A DNA stretch of 64,000 bases, from assembly GCF_965363235.1 (NCBI RefSeq), contig NC_134847.1:73414268-73478267 (forward strand), written 5' to 3'. The stretch's first letter is position 1. Every line of letters starts with the position of its first letter. The notes under the pieces were generated by a model that saw only the letters and a list, made by a program, of their open reading frames with translations, was not told the DNA's origin and ran no database searches. Origin of the DNA: Mytilus galloprovincialis. Lineage: Eukaryota > Mollusca > Bivalvia > Mytilida > Mytilidae. Position numbers and translations under genes: made by a program. Below, one piece after another: positions 11,977-23,649 of the stretch.

Positions 11977-12350
11977 TTCACTGGGGTAAAGCTGATGACC
12001 GTAACTGCATTCACGGTCATCCCAAGATGTCGGATGAAAAATTAGGTCAGTTTCTGTATTGTCTGTTAAAGTGTTTCTATATCATTTTCTTTACAAATCA
12101 TACATTGAAACGATGTAAATTTATAAAAGAATCACTCGGAAATCACTAATTACTTCTGAGAAATGTGCATGAAACGGGAAATTCGATTTGAACAAATCGC
12201 CAAGATGACCGTAAATCACAATCGAGATGACCGTAACAGAATCAGCGATTCATAACAAGGCTGACCGTAACTGCTTTTAAGATGACCGTAATTTGTAAAT
12301 GATGACCGTAACTTTTAAAGGATGACCCTCAATTCTAAGAAATATCCGTA
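11977..12350 (+). repeat. left inverted-repeat arm
   Basis: Opens with the pair gatgaccgtaactgcattca and cggtcatccc, which is itself a small hairpin, and closes with gatgaccgta units ending at ctaagaaatatccgta. Pairs with 14590-15002. Confidence 0.85.
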
Positions 12351-12837
12351 TGTATATAACTATCTTTTTGTATCAAATGATTAATCGTGTTGTTATACAC
12401 ATATTAATATGAAAGTTTTATCCTATAGGTAGAAGAAAATAAGACGTGCTTCAAATGCAAAGATTATCATATGTATATTTTTTACAGTAGAGGGTTCAAT
12501 TTTTAAAATGAATTTGCCAAAAGACATGCGGTGCACAGCCTTCAAGTGCTCGACAAAAGATTTTTTTTTGTTTCTGGGATTCCTTTTAATGACATATAAT
12601 AAATACACATTTTTAAAAATGCCAACCCAAAAAAATTGCATGTACACCCATTGATATTATATCGTCTTTCATTTTGTCGTGCAAATAAAATAACAGAAAT
12701 ATTTTGAAAATATCATTCGAATAAACTAGTGAAGGTCAGCTCCAGCAAAGTAGATCCTTAAAATAGTATTGCACGAAAATTGTATCACAAGGCGGAACGT
12801 TGTCAATTTGTATATATACAGAAATGTTATTCATACA

Positions 12838-14030
12838 GTCAGGATTCTACTTCTTCAAAATTATCTCCCCATTACGCCAGTTCATGCTCACAGTCGTAGA
12901 AATGGAAGCCATTGTAGGGATGACGCTCTGCCAATTTTGCTCTTGAAAACTGATAAATTTATCCACATAGCACCATTACGATCGATCGTTATATGTCAGT
13001 TATATTTTAAAATACAAATGTATCTACTAGCTAATGAGCATTAGTTAATGATCTTGTCTGCATTGATTCAACTTAAAAATATTGTCTGTTTGGATGTCAG
13101 ATGGAATTATTGAAAATTCTTAAGCATTTAAAAAAATTCTAATTAAATATTTCGTGGAAGGGCAGACTAAACCCTAGTTATCACACACACATTTTCATCA
13201 TCCAAATTAAAAGACTGTCGTCAAGTCTATTTAGAAAAAATAGCTATTCGAACACACCTACTCTGTTTTTGTGATTCATTAGAAAAGTATCTCAAATGAC
13301 CCATATATTTCATCTTTTCGTATTGTCATTTTTTTACGTTATAAAGTCAACCTGTAGCTTTGATATATAATAATGATAGAATCTGAAGCAAGATGCTATA
13401 TAAAATACTCTTGCTTTGTACGTTTTAAAGACAAAATATACACCCCAAACATGCCCTAACATAAAAAGGTGCACTCGATTTTTCTCTTTTCGATAAAATC
13501 GTTACCTGTTTTGGGGAATTTTTTCTTGATTCACATAATGGAAGGGCAGACACGAAAATTTCTGAACTAAAAGATTGATATGTTCTCCGTCCGTGATAAA
13601 AAAAAATCGGAGGTTATGCATTTTCTACATCCAACTTATAGATACTATATATAAAAAAGAAGATGTGGTATTATTGCCAATGAGACAGCTATCCAGAAAA
13701 GACCAAAATGACACAAACATTAACAACTATAGGTAACCGTAAGGCCTTCAACAATGAGCAAAGCCCATACCGCATAGTCAGCTATAAAAGGCCCCGATAA
13801 GAACCATGTCGTCGACTTGATATCTTATTGTTTTGCATTACTATGTAATAGATACATTGAAAACTTATGCAAATGGTGTTTTTAAAATAAGAAAATTGTC
13901 GTTTTATTTGTTTCTATTAACTTTTTAAAATTTTGTTACTATATCAAACATTACAGTTAACTTTTATCGCTTTCTCGATAAACACAGAGCTTCGATTCTT
14001 TTGTTCTATTTCAAAAGTGTTTCCGCCTGC
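12838..14030 (+). repeat. direct duplication, copy A
   Basis: Begins gtcaggattctacttc and ends at tttccgcctg. It matches 15207-16175 over its length with scattered substitutions. It carries an R1 insertion (13646-13803) that copy B lacks. It lies inside the inverted-repeat element. Confidence 0.85.
13646..13803 (-). repeat. R1 repeat inserted in duplication copy A
   Basis: A 5'-truncated R1 copy. Read on the minus strand it ends in the shared cataccacatcttctt with a T/A-rich tail. The homologous empty site lies in copy B (gttagatac followed by ccatgtcgtcgac), so the borders are read from comparison. Confidence 0.85.
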
Positions 14031-14149
14031 ATATATCAAGACAAATTAAGATTTTAATCTGCTTCCTCTGGACCCATACACATGGGCTCGATTACCAAAT
14101 ATTCGTATGTATTATTAATGTTTTTAATGCTCCATTTATTGGCATTATG

Positions 14150-14375
14150 TTTTTCTGGTCTGTGCGTACGTTCGTCCGTTCGTCTGTTTGTTTGTCCGTT
14201 TGTCCAGCTTCAAGTTAAATAAAATTGAAACTTAGTACACGTTTTCCCTATGGAATGATCTTTTTAATTCTAATGCCAAATTACAGTTTTGTCCCATTTT
14301 CATAGTCCACTAAACATAGAAAATGATAGTGTAGATGAGGCATCCGTGTACTAGGGACACATTCATGTTTCTTCA
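14150..14375 (+). repeat. dispersed repeat with ttcgtccgttcg core
   Basis: Shares ggcattatgttttt, ggtctgtgcg and gaggcatccgtgtact with 17930-18220. The stretch 14337-14348 is the uninterrupted version of the site that holds a miniature transposon in the other copy. Confidence 0.7.
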
Positions 14376-14589
14376 AATTTTCGTCGTATCGCTGTAAATT
14401 TGTGTTAAAATTTTAACGTCGATATCAATAAATATTTCATTGTTAACGAGAAATATGCAATTTACTATCATTGTTATAAATCCTAAATATGGCCAATTAT
14501 ATTATAGTTTAAAAAAAGAAATTTATGAAACATATTTATATCCGCTAACCGAGCCCCTATTGAGATCAACAAAAAAGCTTTGAATACAA

Positions 14590-15002
14590 TACGGATATTT
14601 CTTAGAATTGATGGTCATCCTATAAAAGTTACGGTCGTCCTATATAAATTACCGTCAGTCTTTACAAATTACGGTCATCCTTTACAAGCTACGGTCATCT
14701 TTTTACCAATCACGGTCATCCTGGTTTTATGTTACGGTCATCTTGAAAATATTTTGATTATGATTTACGGTCATCTTAACGATTTTTTCAAATCGAATTT
14801 CCCGTTTCATGCACATTTCTCGGAAGTAATTAGTGATTTTCGAGTGATTCTTTTATAAATTTACATCGTTTCAATGTATGATTTGTAAAGAAAATGATAT
14901 AGAAACACTTTGACAGACAATACAGATACTGACCTAATTTTTCATCCGACATCTTGGGATGACCGTGAATGCAGTTACGGTCATCAGCTTTACCCCAGTG
15001 AA
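14590..15002 (-). repeat. right inverted-repeat arm
   Basis: Reverse complement of 11977-12350. It is about 40 bp longer because it holds more gatgaccgtaa units (read here as ttacggtcatc). The open frame through it is an artefact of the repeat. Confidence 0.85.
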
Positions 15003-15206
15003 CATTTAAAGGGGTATGTCATGATGCGGACAGTGAACAAAAATCAAGTGGTGCATGCCGTGTTTTTTATAAATAAAGTTGAGATTTGATAAAGCTAGTA
15101 GGGAAAATAAGTAGGGGACGTTTGCAATCCGTTACTTAGTTAAAATACTTAAATCATTGGATGTTAATGTAACCATGTAGTACGATTCATTCTTACTATT
15201 TAATCC

Positions 15207-16175
15207 GTCAGGATTCTACTTCGTCAAAATTATCTCCCCATTACGCCAGTTCATTTTCGTACTCGTAGAAATGGAAGCAATTGTAGGGATGACGCGGTCC
15301 CAATTTTGCTCTTGAAAACCGATAAATTTATCCACATAGCACTATTACGATCCTTATATGTCAGTTGTATTTTAAAAGACAAATGTATCTTCTAGCTAAT
15401 GAGCATAAGTTAGTGATCTTGTCTGCTTTGATTCAACGTAAAACTATTGTCTGATCGGTTGTCAGGTGGATTTTTGAAAATTCTTAAACATTTAAAAAAA
15501 AATCTAATTAAATATTTCGTGGAAGGGCAGACTAAAGATTTTCAGTGGTTCAAGATTATAAACCCTAGTTATCACACACACAAAAAAAAAAATTCTCGAA
15601 GATATGCATTTTCATCATTCAACTTAAAAGACTGTCGTCAAGTACTTTTAGTAGAAAAAAATGGCCATTCGAACACACCTACTCTGTTTTTGTGATTCAT
15701 TAGATAGGAATTTCACTTGACCCATATATTTCATCTTTTCGAACTGTGATATATTTATGTTATAAAGTCAACCTGTAGCTTTGATATATAAAAATGATAG
15801 AATCTGAAGCGAGATGATATATCAAATACTCTATTTTTGTAAAAATATTCACCTCAAACATGCCCTAACATAAAAAGGTGCACTCGATTTTCTCTTTTCG
15901 ATACAAATGTTACCCATTTTGGGGATTTTTTTCTTGAGTCACATAATGGAAGGGCAGACACGAAAATTAATGAACTTATAGATTGATATGTTCTCCGTCC
16001 GTGGTAATTTAAAAAAAAAATCGAAGGTTATGCATTTTCTACATCCAACTTGTTAGATACCCATGTCGTCGACTTGATATCTAATTGTTCTGCATTATTA
16101 TGTAATAGATAAATTTCGCATTCTCTAACAAAGAGCTTTGATTCTTTTGTTCTATTTCAACTGGGTTTCCGCCTG
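15207..16175 (+). repeat. direct duplication, copy B
   Basis: Counterpart of 12838-14030, lying outside the inverted-repeat element. It keeps the empty R1 site. The 81-codon frame within it has no protein resemblance. Confidence 0.85.
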
Positions 16176-16980
16176 TAATGCTTAGCGAAGAAGGTAGAAC
16201 AAAATAAAGATTCCGTGATGCAATTTTCCAACATTTTGTAACATGCCATGTCACCATTTAATCGACGCTAAATGTAATGTATAGAGGCGGTATATTGTAT
16301 TTCACTTCATTTTAGAAATAAAATAATGCTCACCCTTCGGTCTTCAGCAGCGAACAGCTATAACGTTTACAGGAGGTGTGTTGTTAGCTGGATATATCTG
16401 CAAACAATTTTTACAGGTTCCCTATTTACCATTTATTTGCAGCAAACATATAGCTGGTCTGCTGCAGATGTGCAGCAAACAGTTCAGTCCTGTAAGGGCC
16501 TGCTCGCAAAATTAAAAAAAAAAAACGGTATACAAAAACCGAAATTTCGGCAAAAATTATCAGAGCAGTAAGCAGATCCAAATGTTACTCGATCCGCAGT
16601 AGACTCGCATTCGAAAAATCAGCTCAATATGGGTAGGCGTTTAGTAAAAAACAGACCATATCATGATTGTTCGTTGCGAAATTATGGAATGACAGAATGA
16701 CGAACGCGCGAAAAACTATATAGCTTCGGCCATTTTGTGGCAGGGCCATAAAAATCATCAAAGATACCAGGATTGTAATTGTCTACAACATACGCGCTTT
16801 TCGTCAACAGAAGGGCCATAAGCGATGTTCGAATAAAAAACAAGGACAAATAAATACAAAGTTGAAAAGCATTGAGGACCAAATATTTCGAAAGATTAAA
16901 CCAACTTTAAGCAATCTTTTTTCTAAAGTAGGATATCCTAAGAATTTCTAGCGACATATGATACATGAATATGTATTTAA
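16176..16980. other. gene-free stretch
   Basis: No exon, RNA gene or bounded repeat recognised. Around 16360-16500 there are short ctgcagatgtgcagcaaaca type repeats only. Confidence 0.4.
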
Positions 16981-17170
16981 GAAAAGAAGATGTGGTATGA
17001 TTGTCAATGAGACAACACTCTAAAAGAGATCAAATGACACAGAAAAAAAACAACTAAAGTGCATCGTACTGCCTTCAACAATGAGCATAATCAATACCGC
17101 ATAGTCATCTATAAAAGGCCCCGAAATGTCAAATGTAAAACAATTTAAACGAGAATACTAACGGCCTAAT
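16981..17170 (-). repeat. R1 repeat, 5'-truncated copy
   Basis: Reverse complement of the 3' part of 2330-2975 (agaagatgtggtatgattg ... aggccccgaaatg ... ctaacggcctaat). It shares the 3' terminus with the other copies. Confidence 0.8.
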
Positions 17171-17924
17171 GTATGTACAGAATTGTGCCTGGTATTCGGA
17201 ACATTTCAAAGTTTTGTCAACAGATAATTTGTACAGGGTAAACACTATTTGTTCAATAACATACATGATCATAAAAGAAATATCTTTTTTCAGTGAAATT
17301 GTTCCTTTTATCACTTGCTTGGGTTATTGTTTATTTGTCAATTATTATTAAAATTTCGGGTATTGGCCAGAGCGCAGTATTTTGAACCATTTAAGTGAGA
17401 GCTTCTGTCATGGTGTCTCGGCGAGGTGGACAAAGTCGACTTCCTTCATATGCTATGTTGGCATTTATTTTGTGAAAAAAAACCCTTTGAACAGTGTAAT
17501 CCCGATTATCTTCTTTGCTATCTTTTTCTTATTTCGGGAATATGGTTTTCTTGGTAAATTTTTGATAGTTTGGTTAATTCATCTGCGACTTTTTTCGATC
17601 TGGGGCGATTAAGTCTTAGAGCTTGACATACAAAATAGACATCAGTATCGGTTTAGCGCAAAATGTTAGACACTGAGATGAAAGGCTTTGGGAACACCTA
17701 GAAGGAGATTGAAAAGAAGGCAAAAGACGGGCAAATGTGGTGAGTACTTGTTGAGGCCTTATGTGCTGACAGACACAAAGAGGATGAGTGAGTGGGAAAG
17801 TGGTCTGATTGATAATAATGTTCTTTTCTCTTATTTTATATATATATTTTTCAATTTTGAGGATTGACGAATCTGGTGATATGGTTTGTTCGTATGTTTT
17901 ATTGCATTGTTTTATACCACATCT
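17171..17924. other. gene-free stretch
   Basis: AT-rich sequence with short open frames on both strands that overlap one another and show no protein signature. Nothing further recognised. Confidence 0.4.
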
Positions 17925-18245
17925 AGGGGCATTATGTTTTTGGTCTGTGCGTTCGTTCGTTCGTCCGTATGTCCGTCTGACCCGGCTGCATGTTTAAGTT
18001 TTTGGTCCACTGAACATAGAAGTGATGGTGAGAGTGAGGCATCAGAGGCGGATTTAGAGCCCCCTGCCCCCCCTCCCTTTTGTGGGAAAAATTGGTTGAT
18101 TATATAGGGAATCACGGAAGCATGACCGGAGTGGCCCCCTCTGAGGCAGTTAGCGTGTCCCCACTTATGAAAATTTTTAGATCTGCCACTTGGCATCCGT
18201 GTACTATGGACACATTCCGGCTTGTTTATGCTGTTATGGGGATTG
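17925..18245 (+). repeat. dispersed repeat with ttcgttcgtccg core, interrupted
   Basis: Homolog of 14150-14375, interrupted by a miniature transposon at 18044-18191. The overlapping open frames on both strands here are repeat artefacts. Confidence 0.75.
18044..18191. mobile_element. 148-bp miniature inverted-repeat transposon
   Basis: The ends agaggcggattta and (complement) agtggcagatcta are imperfect inverted repeats. It is flanked by ggcatc on both sides (18038-18043 and 18192-18197). The 14.3-kb paralog shows the empty site. The superfamily is unresolved. Confidence 0.75.
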
Positions 18246-19219
18246 TTCACTTTCTAAAAGTAAGTCTTATCATGGCAAGGTTAGTGAACTGGATGGGAAA
18301 ATGCTCACATTAAGGTGTACCGATATAAAGCGCTGAATGTACTGCATTACATCATAGCTCATGGTGGTGCTCATAGTGAACGGAAGCTTATACGTAGTAT
18401 ATATATTGACATTAGCTGCCTATTGTTGAAAACTTTTAAAGAATTTTTAAAATATTGAGCTCTATGATCCTCTATGTACCCTGGTTTTCATTGACATATA
18501 TAACATCTCTTTTTTTAAATTTCAGATTGATATTTCCGAACATGCATTTCCTATCACGATTTTCCTTGATCATGTGTTTCTACAAGGAAGCATCTCAACG
18601 GTTCTTAGTATAAAAAAAATTGAAGAATACGTACAAGATGTCATAGTTGACCATTACAAAATATCCGTCACATATGATTATAGATAAATGCTCACCAACA
18701 TTAGTGCACCCCTTCTTGTCTTGTATGCGGGTTTTTTTTTCGGGGGTAACTTGAATTGTTCATCTGACCAAGTTTCCATTGTTTACTTTTTTAAAACCTT
18801 TTCTTTGATAAAGGTGTTCAAATAGAGTAAAACCTATATATCAAGGTTACCCTCGGGATCAGATAATACTGACCTTTTGGGCTAATAAGAAGTATGACCT
18901 TTGAACTAAGGTTTTATTACAGAGGTCAAGTTACATATAATGGTGTTAAAGATATGTCTACCAATCAAAGTGATCAAACAAATTGGCCTAAGATTGAAAG
19001 GAATTTATGTCTATTCAACTTATATTTCAGTCTTCCATCCATGGGGTTGAAAAAAACATGATGTCTACAGTTCTTAGACATTTTTTTGCAGAAGATAGAA
19101 TGTCATTAAACTTAATTACCATAACAAAGAGGTCAATTATGTTGTGTTGTGTAATTTAAAAGTACTTAACCATAAAGATCAAAAGTTAGTTTGGTCTAAA
19201 AAAAAAAATGAGAGGAGTT
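18246..19219. other. gene-free stretch
   Basis: AT-rich, with no exon or bounded repeat that I could recognise. Confidence 0.4.
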
Positions 19220-19480
19220 TCAATTTTTTTTACTTCACCTTTCTCTCTTATTGTTGTTGATCAAAACAGTTGCCAATCATACTGGTATTGTAGCAATACT
19301 CTTAATCAATAACAATGACCTATCTTTTCATAAACATATCACCCTAATTTTCTACTTTTAATTTGTCAAATGTGCACATTTACATTTAGATGAGAATTAA
19401 TTGGAACTATATTTCAGTGTATATAGATTAATTGGTTAAAACAGCTCCATCCCTGTTGGTTAGGCAATGCTGTAGGAAGA
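19220..19480 (+). repeat. dispersed repeat, family R2
   Basis: Shares caatcatactggtattgta, ggaactatatttcagtgt and a gttaggcaatgc-type end with 46920-47215. The two copies differ by many small changes, so they are old. Confidence 0.6.
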
Positions 19481-19790
19481 AATTGTAAAAAAAACCCCAA
19501 TATTTCCAAAATTTTATAAATCATTTATAGTCTTATAAATCAAATTCAAGAATTTGTCTATAATGCTAAATTTTTATCCATGGTCAAATGGTTTGTAGAC
19601 AGGCATTAGCTAAATCATAAAATATGAACTAAATAGACTGACGACCACTAGGGCCAATTTCGGCTGAATTTGGATCTTAGGTTGCAGAGAAGAAGATATT
19701 AATTCTTCTGATATCAGGTAACTAACGGAAGCCAAGTAGCGGTAAGAGCTAATATAGCCTAAATCATTAAGATGAGATAAAAATTTTAAC

Positions 19791-20625
19791 TAGAGGCTCT
19801 CAAGATCCTGTGTCGCTCACATGACTCTACTTGGGTTTTTGAAATCATATAAAAAAAGATAAAAATAAGAACAGATACTTAATTAATGATTGAGGCCAAA
19901 TTTTGTTTAATATTGGCTGCATAATTTAATAAGTCCTGGTGGCCATCTTGAACAGTAAATCAGCAACACTTTATCAGCACCTCATAAAGAACATTTATGA
20001 CATGTTTAGTTTCATTCCAAGCAATGGTTCTCTAAAAGAAGACATTTGTATGTATTTCCCATAGGGTCCTATGTTAAGCTGGCGGCCATCTTGGATGATG
20101 GATTGGCTTCAAAGTAACAACACTTGATCAGCACCTCATAAGGAACATTCATGCTATGTTTGGTTTCATTCCATTTAGTGGTTCTTTTTAAGAAGACATT
20201 TATATGTATTTCCCATAGGGTCCTATGTAAAACTAAGTCCCCTGCTGTCGTCCATCTTGGACGATGGATCAGCTACAAAGTAACAACACTTGGTTAGCAC
20301 CTCATAAGGAACATTCATGCTTTTGTTTTGTTTCATTCTCTTCAGTGGTTCTTATAAGAAGACATATGTATGTATTTCCCATAGGGTTCTGTGTGAAACT
20401 AAGTCCCTCGCTGGCGTCCATCATGAATGATGGATAGGCTTTAAAATAACGGCACTTGGTCAGCACCTCATAAGAAACAGTCATGCCATGTTTGGGACCA
20501 TTCCATTCAGTGGTTCTCTAGAAGAAGTTCAAAATGTTAAAAGATGATGACGACGACGAAGACAGATAATGGACGCCAAGTGATGAGAATAGCTCACTTG
20601 ACCTTCCAGGCCAGGTGAGCTTAAA
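19791..20625 (+). repeat. interspersed repeat with tagaggctct / ggtgagct ends
   Basis: Starts tagaggctctcaagatcctg plus tgtcgctcac and ends in agctcacttgacc ... ccaggtgagc, the same termini as 29158-29628, but with a different interior. The interior has about four tandem units of 154-166 bp (cggccatcttgg ... cagcacctcataaggaac ... tcccataggg) between 19900 and 20530. Confidence 0.75.
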
Positions 20626-22664
20626 AGAAACACAACATACTGACCTTTTATTTTAAGAAAAATAACACATTTTTTGCTGAGATTTTGTTTATTATTAAAC
20701 TTTTTTTTTATCATACAAACAAATCAACCACAGGTTTATAACAAATATTATCAGCATTGTTTAAATGCAATAAATCATATCGTTTTACAACAATGTAAAC
20801 AGACTGAACTCAGAAAACATTTATAATATCTCTTTGAAAATGTATCTTATAAATTAAATCACTTGGATCTTAATCAAATAAATTTATTTCATATTAACAC
20901 TGCCCATAAATAATTTTTTCGCCTCATAAAGTTGTAGTATTTTCTTAATGTCTAACATTGTTCAAAACATAATAGTTATAAAGCAGGCTGTAAGGAATAC
21001 TGATGAGAAAATCTGCCAATAAAATAATCATTTCACCTCCTGTACCAATTATATAATACTTTTTACAGTTGTAATCTAATCACTTAAAATTTAACATTTA
21101 CCAATAAACCATGAAAATGAGGTCAAGGTCAAGTGAACCCTGCCAGGCAGACATATACAACTTACAATCATTCTATACTTCAAATCATGTTGACTACCCG
21201 GTATTCTGTATAGAATAGGATCTTATCGAAGAAACTTAATATTGACCAATGAACCATGGAAGGATAAGAGACACAAGCAAGATAGAATTTCGAACCATAA
21301 TCACGACAATGCATCTGCATTCAAGATATGGAGTATCTATTCTCACTTTCTGTGACATTCCTCACAAAGGAAAATTGTTAAATAAAATCCACGCTTTCAT
21401 AATCATAATCAACATATTTAAATTTGAAAAAGGAATATTTTAACAGGTCATAACTGCTATTTATTCGGAAACTTATTTTTTAAATTCATATGCTGCTAAA
21501 TATTGTTTTGAATCTTTGACTTATTGAATGCTTTAAGTTGACTTTGAGATATTTTAACCTGCTGCAGAAAACAGAGAAGGCTTTACAGAGTTTAAGAATC
21601 TATAAGATAAGAAGATAAACATGAAATTAGCAATCAATTAAAAAAGGGTATATATAATTTGTTATAATGGTATCAAATATGAAATTTGATGAAATGATGA
21701 CCTTTATCCAAATGAAAAAAATAAGGTAAGTTATGAAAAGTAAACACCTTTTCATCTTCAAAATTTATTATTTTATTTTTTTTAAATTACTACATGATCC
21801 GAATTATTGTGTTTTCATCAAAAATAAAAAAATCTCTGCTCATCAAAAAACCACATACCACCATTTTTTTAATTAACAATATAAATTCTAAAGAGTAATG
21901 AGATTATTTTTTTTGTAATGAGATAATCTAAAAAGGAACCTTAGTGTTGAAAAATATAAAAATTTAATTTTTAAATTTCTGTTACCTACATAATGCACAT
22001 ATTCCAGCATTCATTAACATTCAAAACAGGTAAATATCAATAACATAGAATACTGAAAGAGGATCATAAATGTCAAGACACATTATTATTATTAGATTCA
22101 TTTTAACATCAGTTTTACAGTCCCTTTTTGAACAAAAGTATACACTGTTTTAACTGATTGAGTCAGCCAGAGTACATGGAGAGAACCACCTTCAATCCTA
22201 GTCAAATAAGATAGGAGTCCAACACACCTCCAATGATCAGGGTTTGAACACACAACCTCAGTGATAAGTTTACAATACCTATATGAATTAGTTAACACCA
22301 CATGGCCACTGATGACCCTGACTTCATAATATGACTACAGATTTGCTTTGTATATATATTTTGTTGTCCAATGTTTGTCTATACAATCACAATGTTCAAG
22401 GTCATCTGGGATGTGGTATTGATTTATCTCGAACTCTGAACCAGTAACCTGGATTATTGCAATGTTTACTTCAGATATTTAACAAGGGCACAAAATATGT
22501 ATATCAACACACATTGTTTAATCTCAGGGTTAAGATTTTAGAAACTTGACACCTTTGATATAAAAACAAAAATAAGAACACATTATGCAAACAAAACAAA
22601 TAAATTAACAGATTAACAGCTAATAACAAATCTATTATAAACGCAGCTTCTTTCTCTTTATACA
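20626..22664. other. gene-free stretch between genes
   Basis: AT-rich. No conserved exon, tRNA or rRNA was seen. Part may be the 3' flank of the USP16-type transcript. Confidence 0.4.
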
Positions 22665-22670
22665 TTTATT
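22665..22670 (-). promoter_or_regulatory. possible poly(A) signal of the USP16-type gene
   Basis: AATAAA on the minus strand about 620 nt past the stop, at the edge of a miniature transposon. It is the first canonical hexamer I noticed downstream; weak evidence. Confidence 0.3.
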
Positions 22671-22671
22671 G

Positions 22672-22831
22672 CCGTAGATTCATTTAATTTCCCGGGTATC
22701 AATTTTCGTGAAATGAGGAAAACTTGTATTTTGATGGATATTTGAAAAATTTACTATTTGTTGATCATTTGAAGTGGTGGTTAACTTGTACCCATGAAAA
22801 TTGCTATACAACGAATAAAATGAATCTGCGG
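22672..22831. mobile_element. miniature transposon, family M1
   Basis: Inverted ends: ccgtagattcatttaatttc plus ccgggtatcaatttt, and the complement of gctatacaacgaataaaatg plus aatctgcgg. The same family is at 31600-31690, 33445-33754 and 43577-44175. Confidence 0.7.
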
Positions 22832-23289
22832 TATATATATTGCGAAAGAAACCTGCAAAAGCACAAGCCATAGCGTGTATAGGTAGGAAACTTTAAATTC
22901 AACCAAGTTAACGAGTTTCTAACACTATTTCAGTAAATATTAGCAGAGAAGGGAAGCAAATAACCTTAGTAAAAATAAAATAAAATCATATGCATATATT
23001 AACCCTGAAAACAAATGTTATAAATACATATATATAAATGTGATCCAAGATACAAAAAATGTTGTGCCCTCACTTCACCTGAGGCTATACAAATATTCAT
23101 TCTATTTTTATAACATTGAGATATAAGACAAAATGATTTAAATTAATCAAGTTAACAATATATACCAAACCTTGTAATAGTAAAGACAAATTCATTACCC
23201 CCTAAATTCTCCCCATAAACCTACAATCACCTATAAAAAGCAAATTTAACAAATTGCTGACAGCAATATTATATATGTGTATTCTTTGG

Positions 23290-23649
23290 TTAATAAATGC
23301 GTTCATAAAATAGTAAGTAAGCCTGAGCTCTCTGTACAGTAGATTCCGTAGCCTCACTGACACGACTGTCACTAATATGGTACCAGCGACCAGGAGGGAC
23401 TAACTTCTCTTCCTGGACTTCATCAATATCTTCTACATTTTCCTTTGGTCCATTATTTACAAGACGTTCCGTGTACCTCTGTATATAGTCATTGAATGAA
23501 GGGCCTGAATGGTTATAGTAATTTGATATCATTCCAATATTTGGTCTGACTTTAACATAAGCTGTATAATGACCAGCATTCAATCGCCCACTGTGTTCGA
23601 CCACACCATATAGGGAGTATAAAATTTTCTTCTGACCTGGTTTCACTCC
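23290..23649 (-). CDS. USP16: USP16 exon 19 with stop
   Basis: Residues 998-1116 and [23 protein letters not shown], then [11 protein letters not shown] with catalytic His1024, an acidic loop, WYHISDSRV with Asp1091, and [10 protein letters not shown]. Acceptor tgtag. Confidence 0.95.
   Translation of the reverse strand, partial: GVKPGQKKILYSLYGVVEHSGRLNAGHYTAYVKVRPNIGMISNYYNHSGPSFNDYIQRYTERLVNNGPKENVEDIDEVQEEKLVPPGRWYHISDSRVSEATESTVQRAQAYLLFYERIY

Larger units (their letters stand above)
11977..15002. mobile_element. 3-kb element with about 400-bp terminal inverted repeats carrying reiterated gatgaccgtaa
   Basis: The left arm 11977-12350 and right arm 14590-15002 are inverted copies, with outer ends ttcactggggtaaagctgat and its complement. 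The inner part of each arm repeats the motif gatgaccgtaa five to eight times at 20-35-bp spacing. The 2.2-kb interior has no recognisable transposase. The architecture is foldback-like. No target-site duplication could be identified. Confidence 0.75.

Noticed and set aside
14580-14858. 92-residue plus-strand frame with repeated GH motifs
   Set aside because: Produced by the reiterated ttacggtcatc motif in the right inverted arm.
17912-18250. 112-residue minus-strand frame
   Set aside because: Runs through a dispersed repeat and the MITE at 18044-18191; no protein signature.
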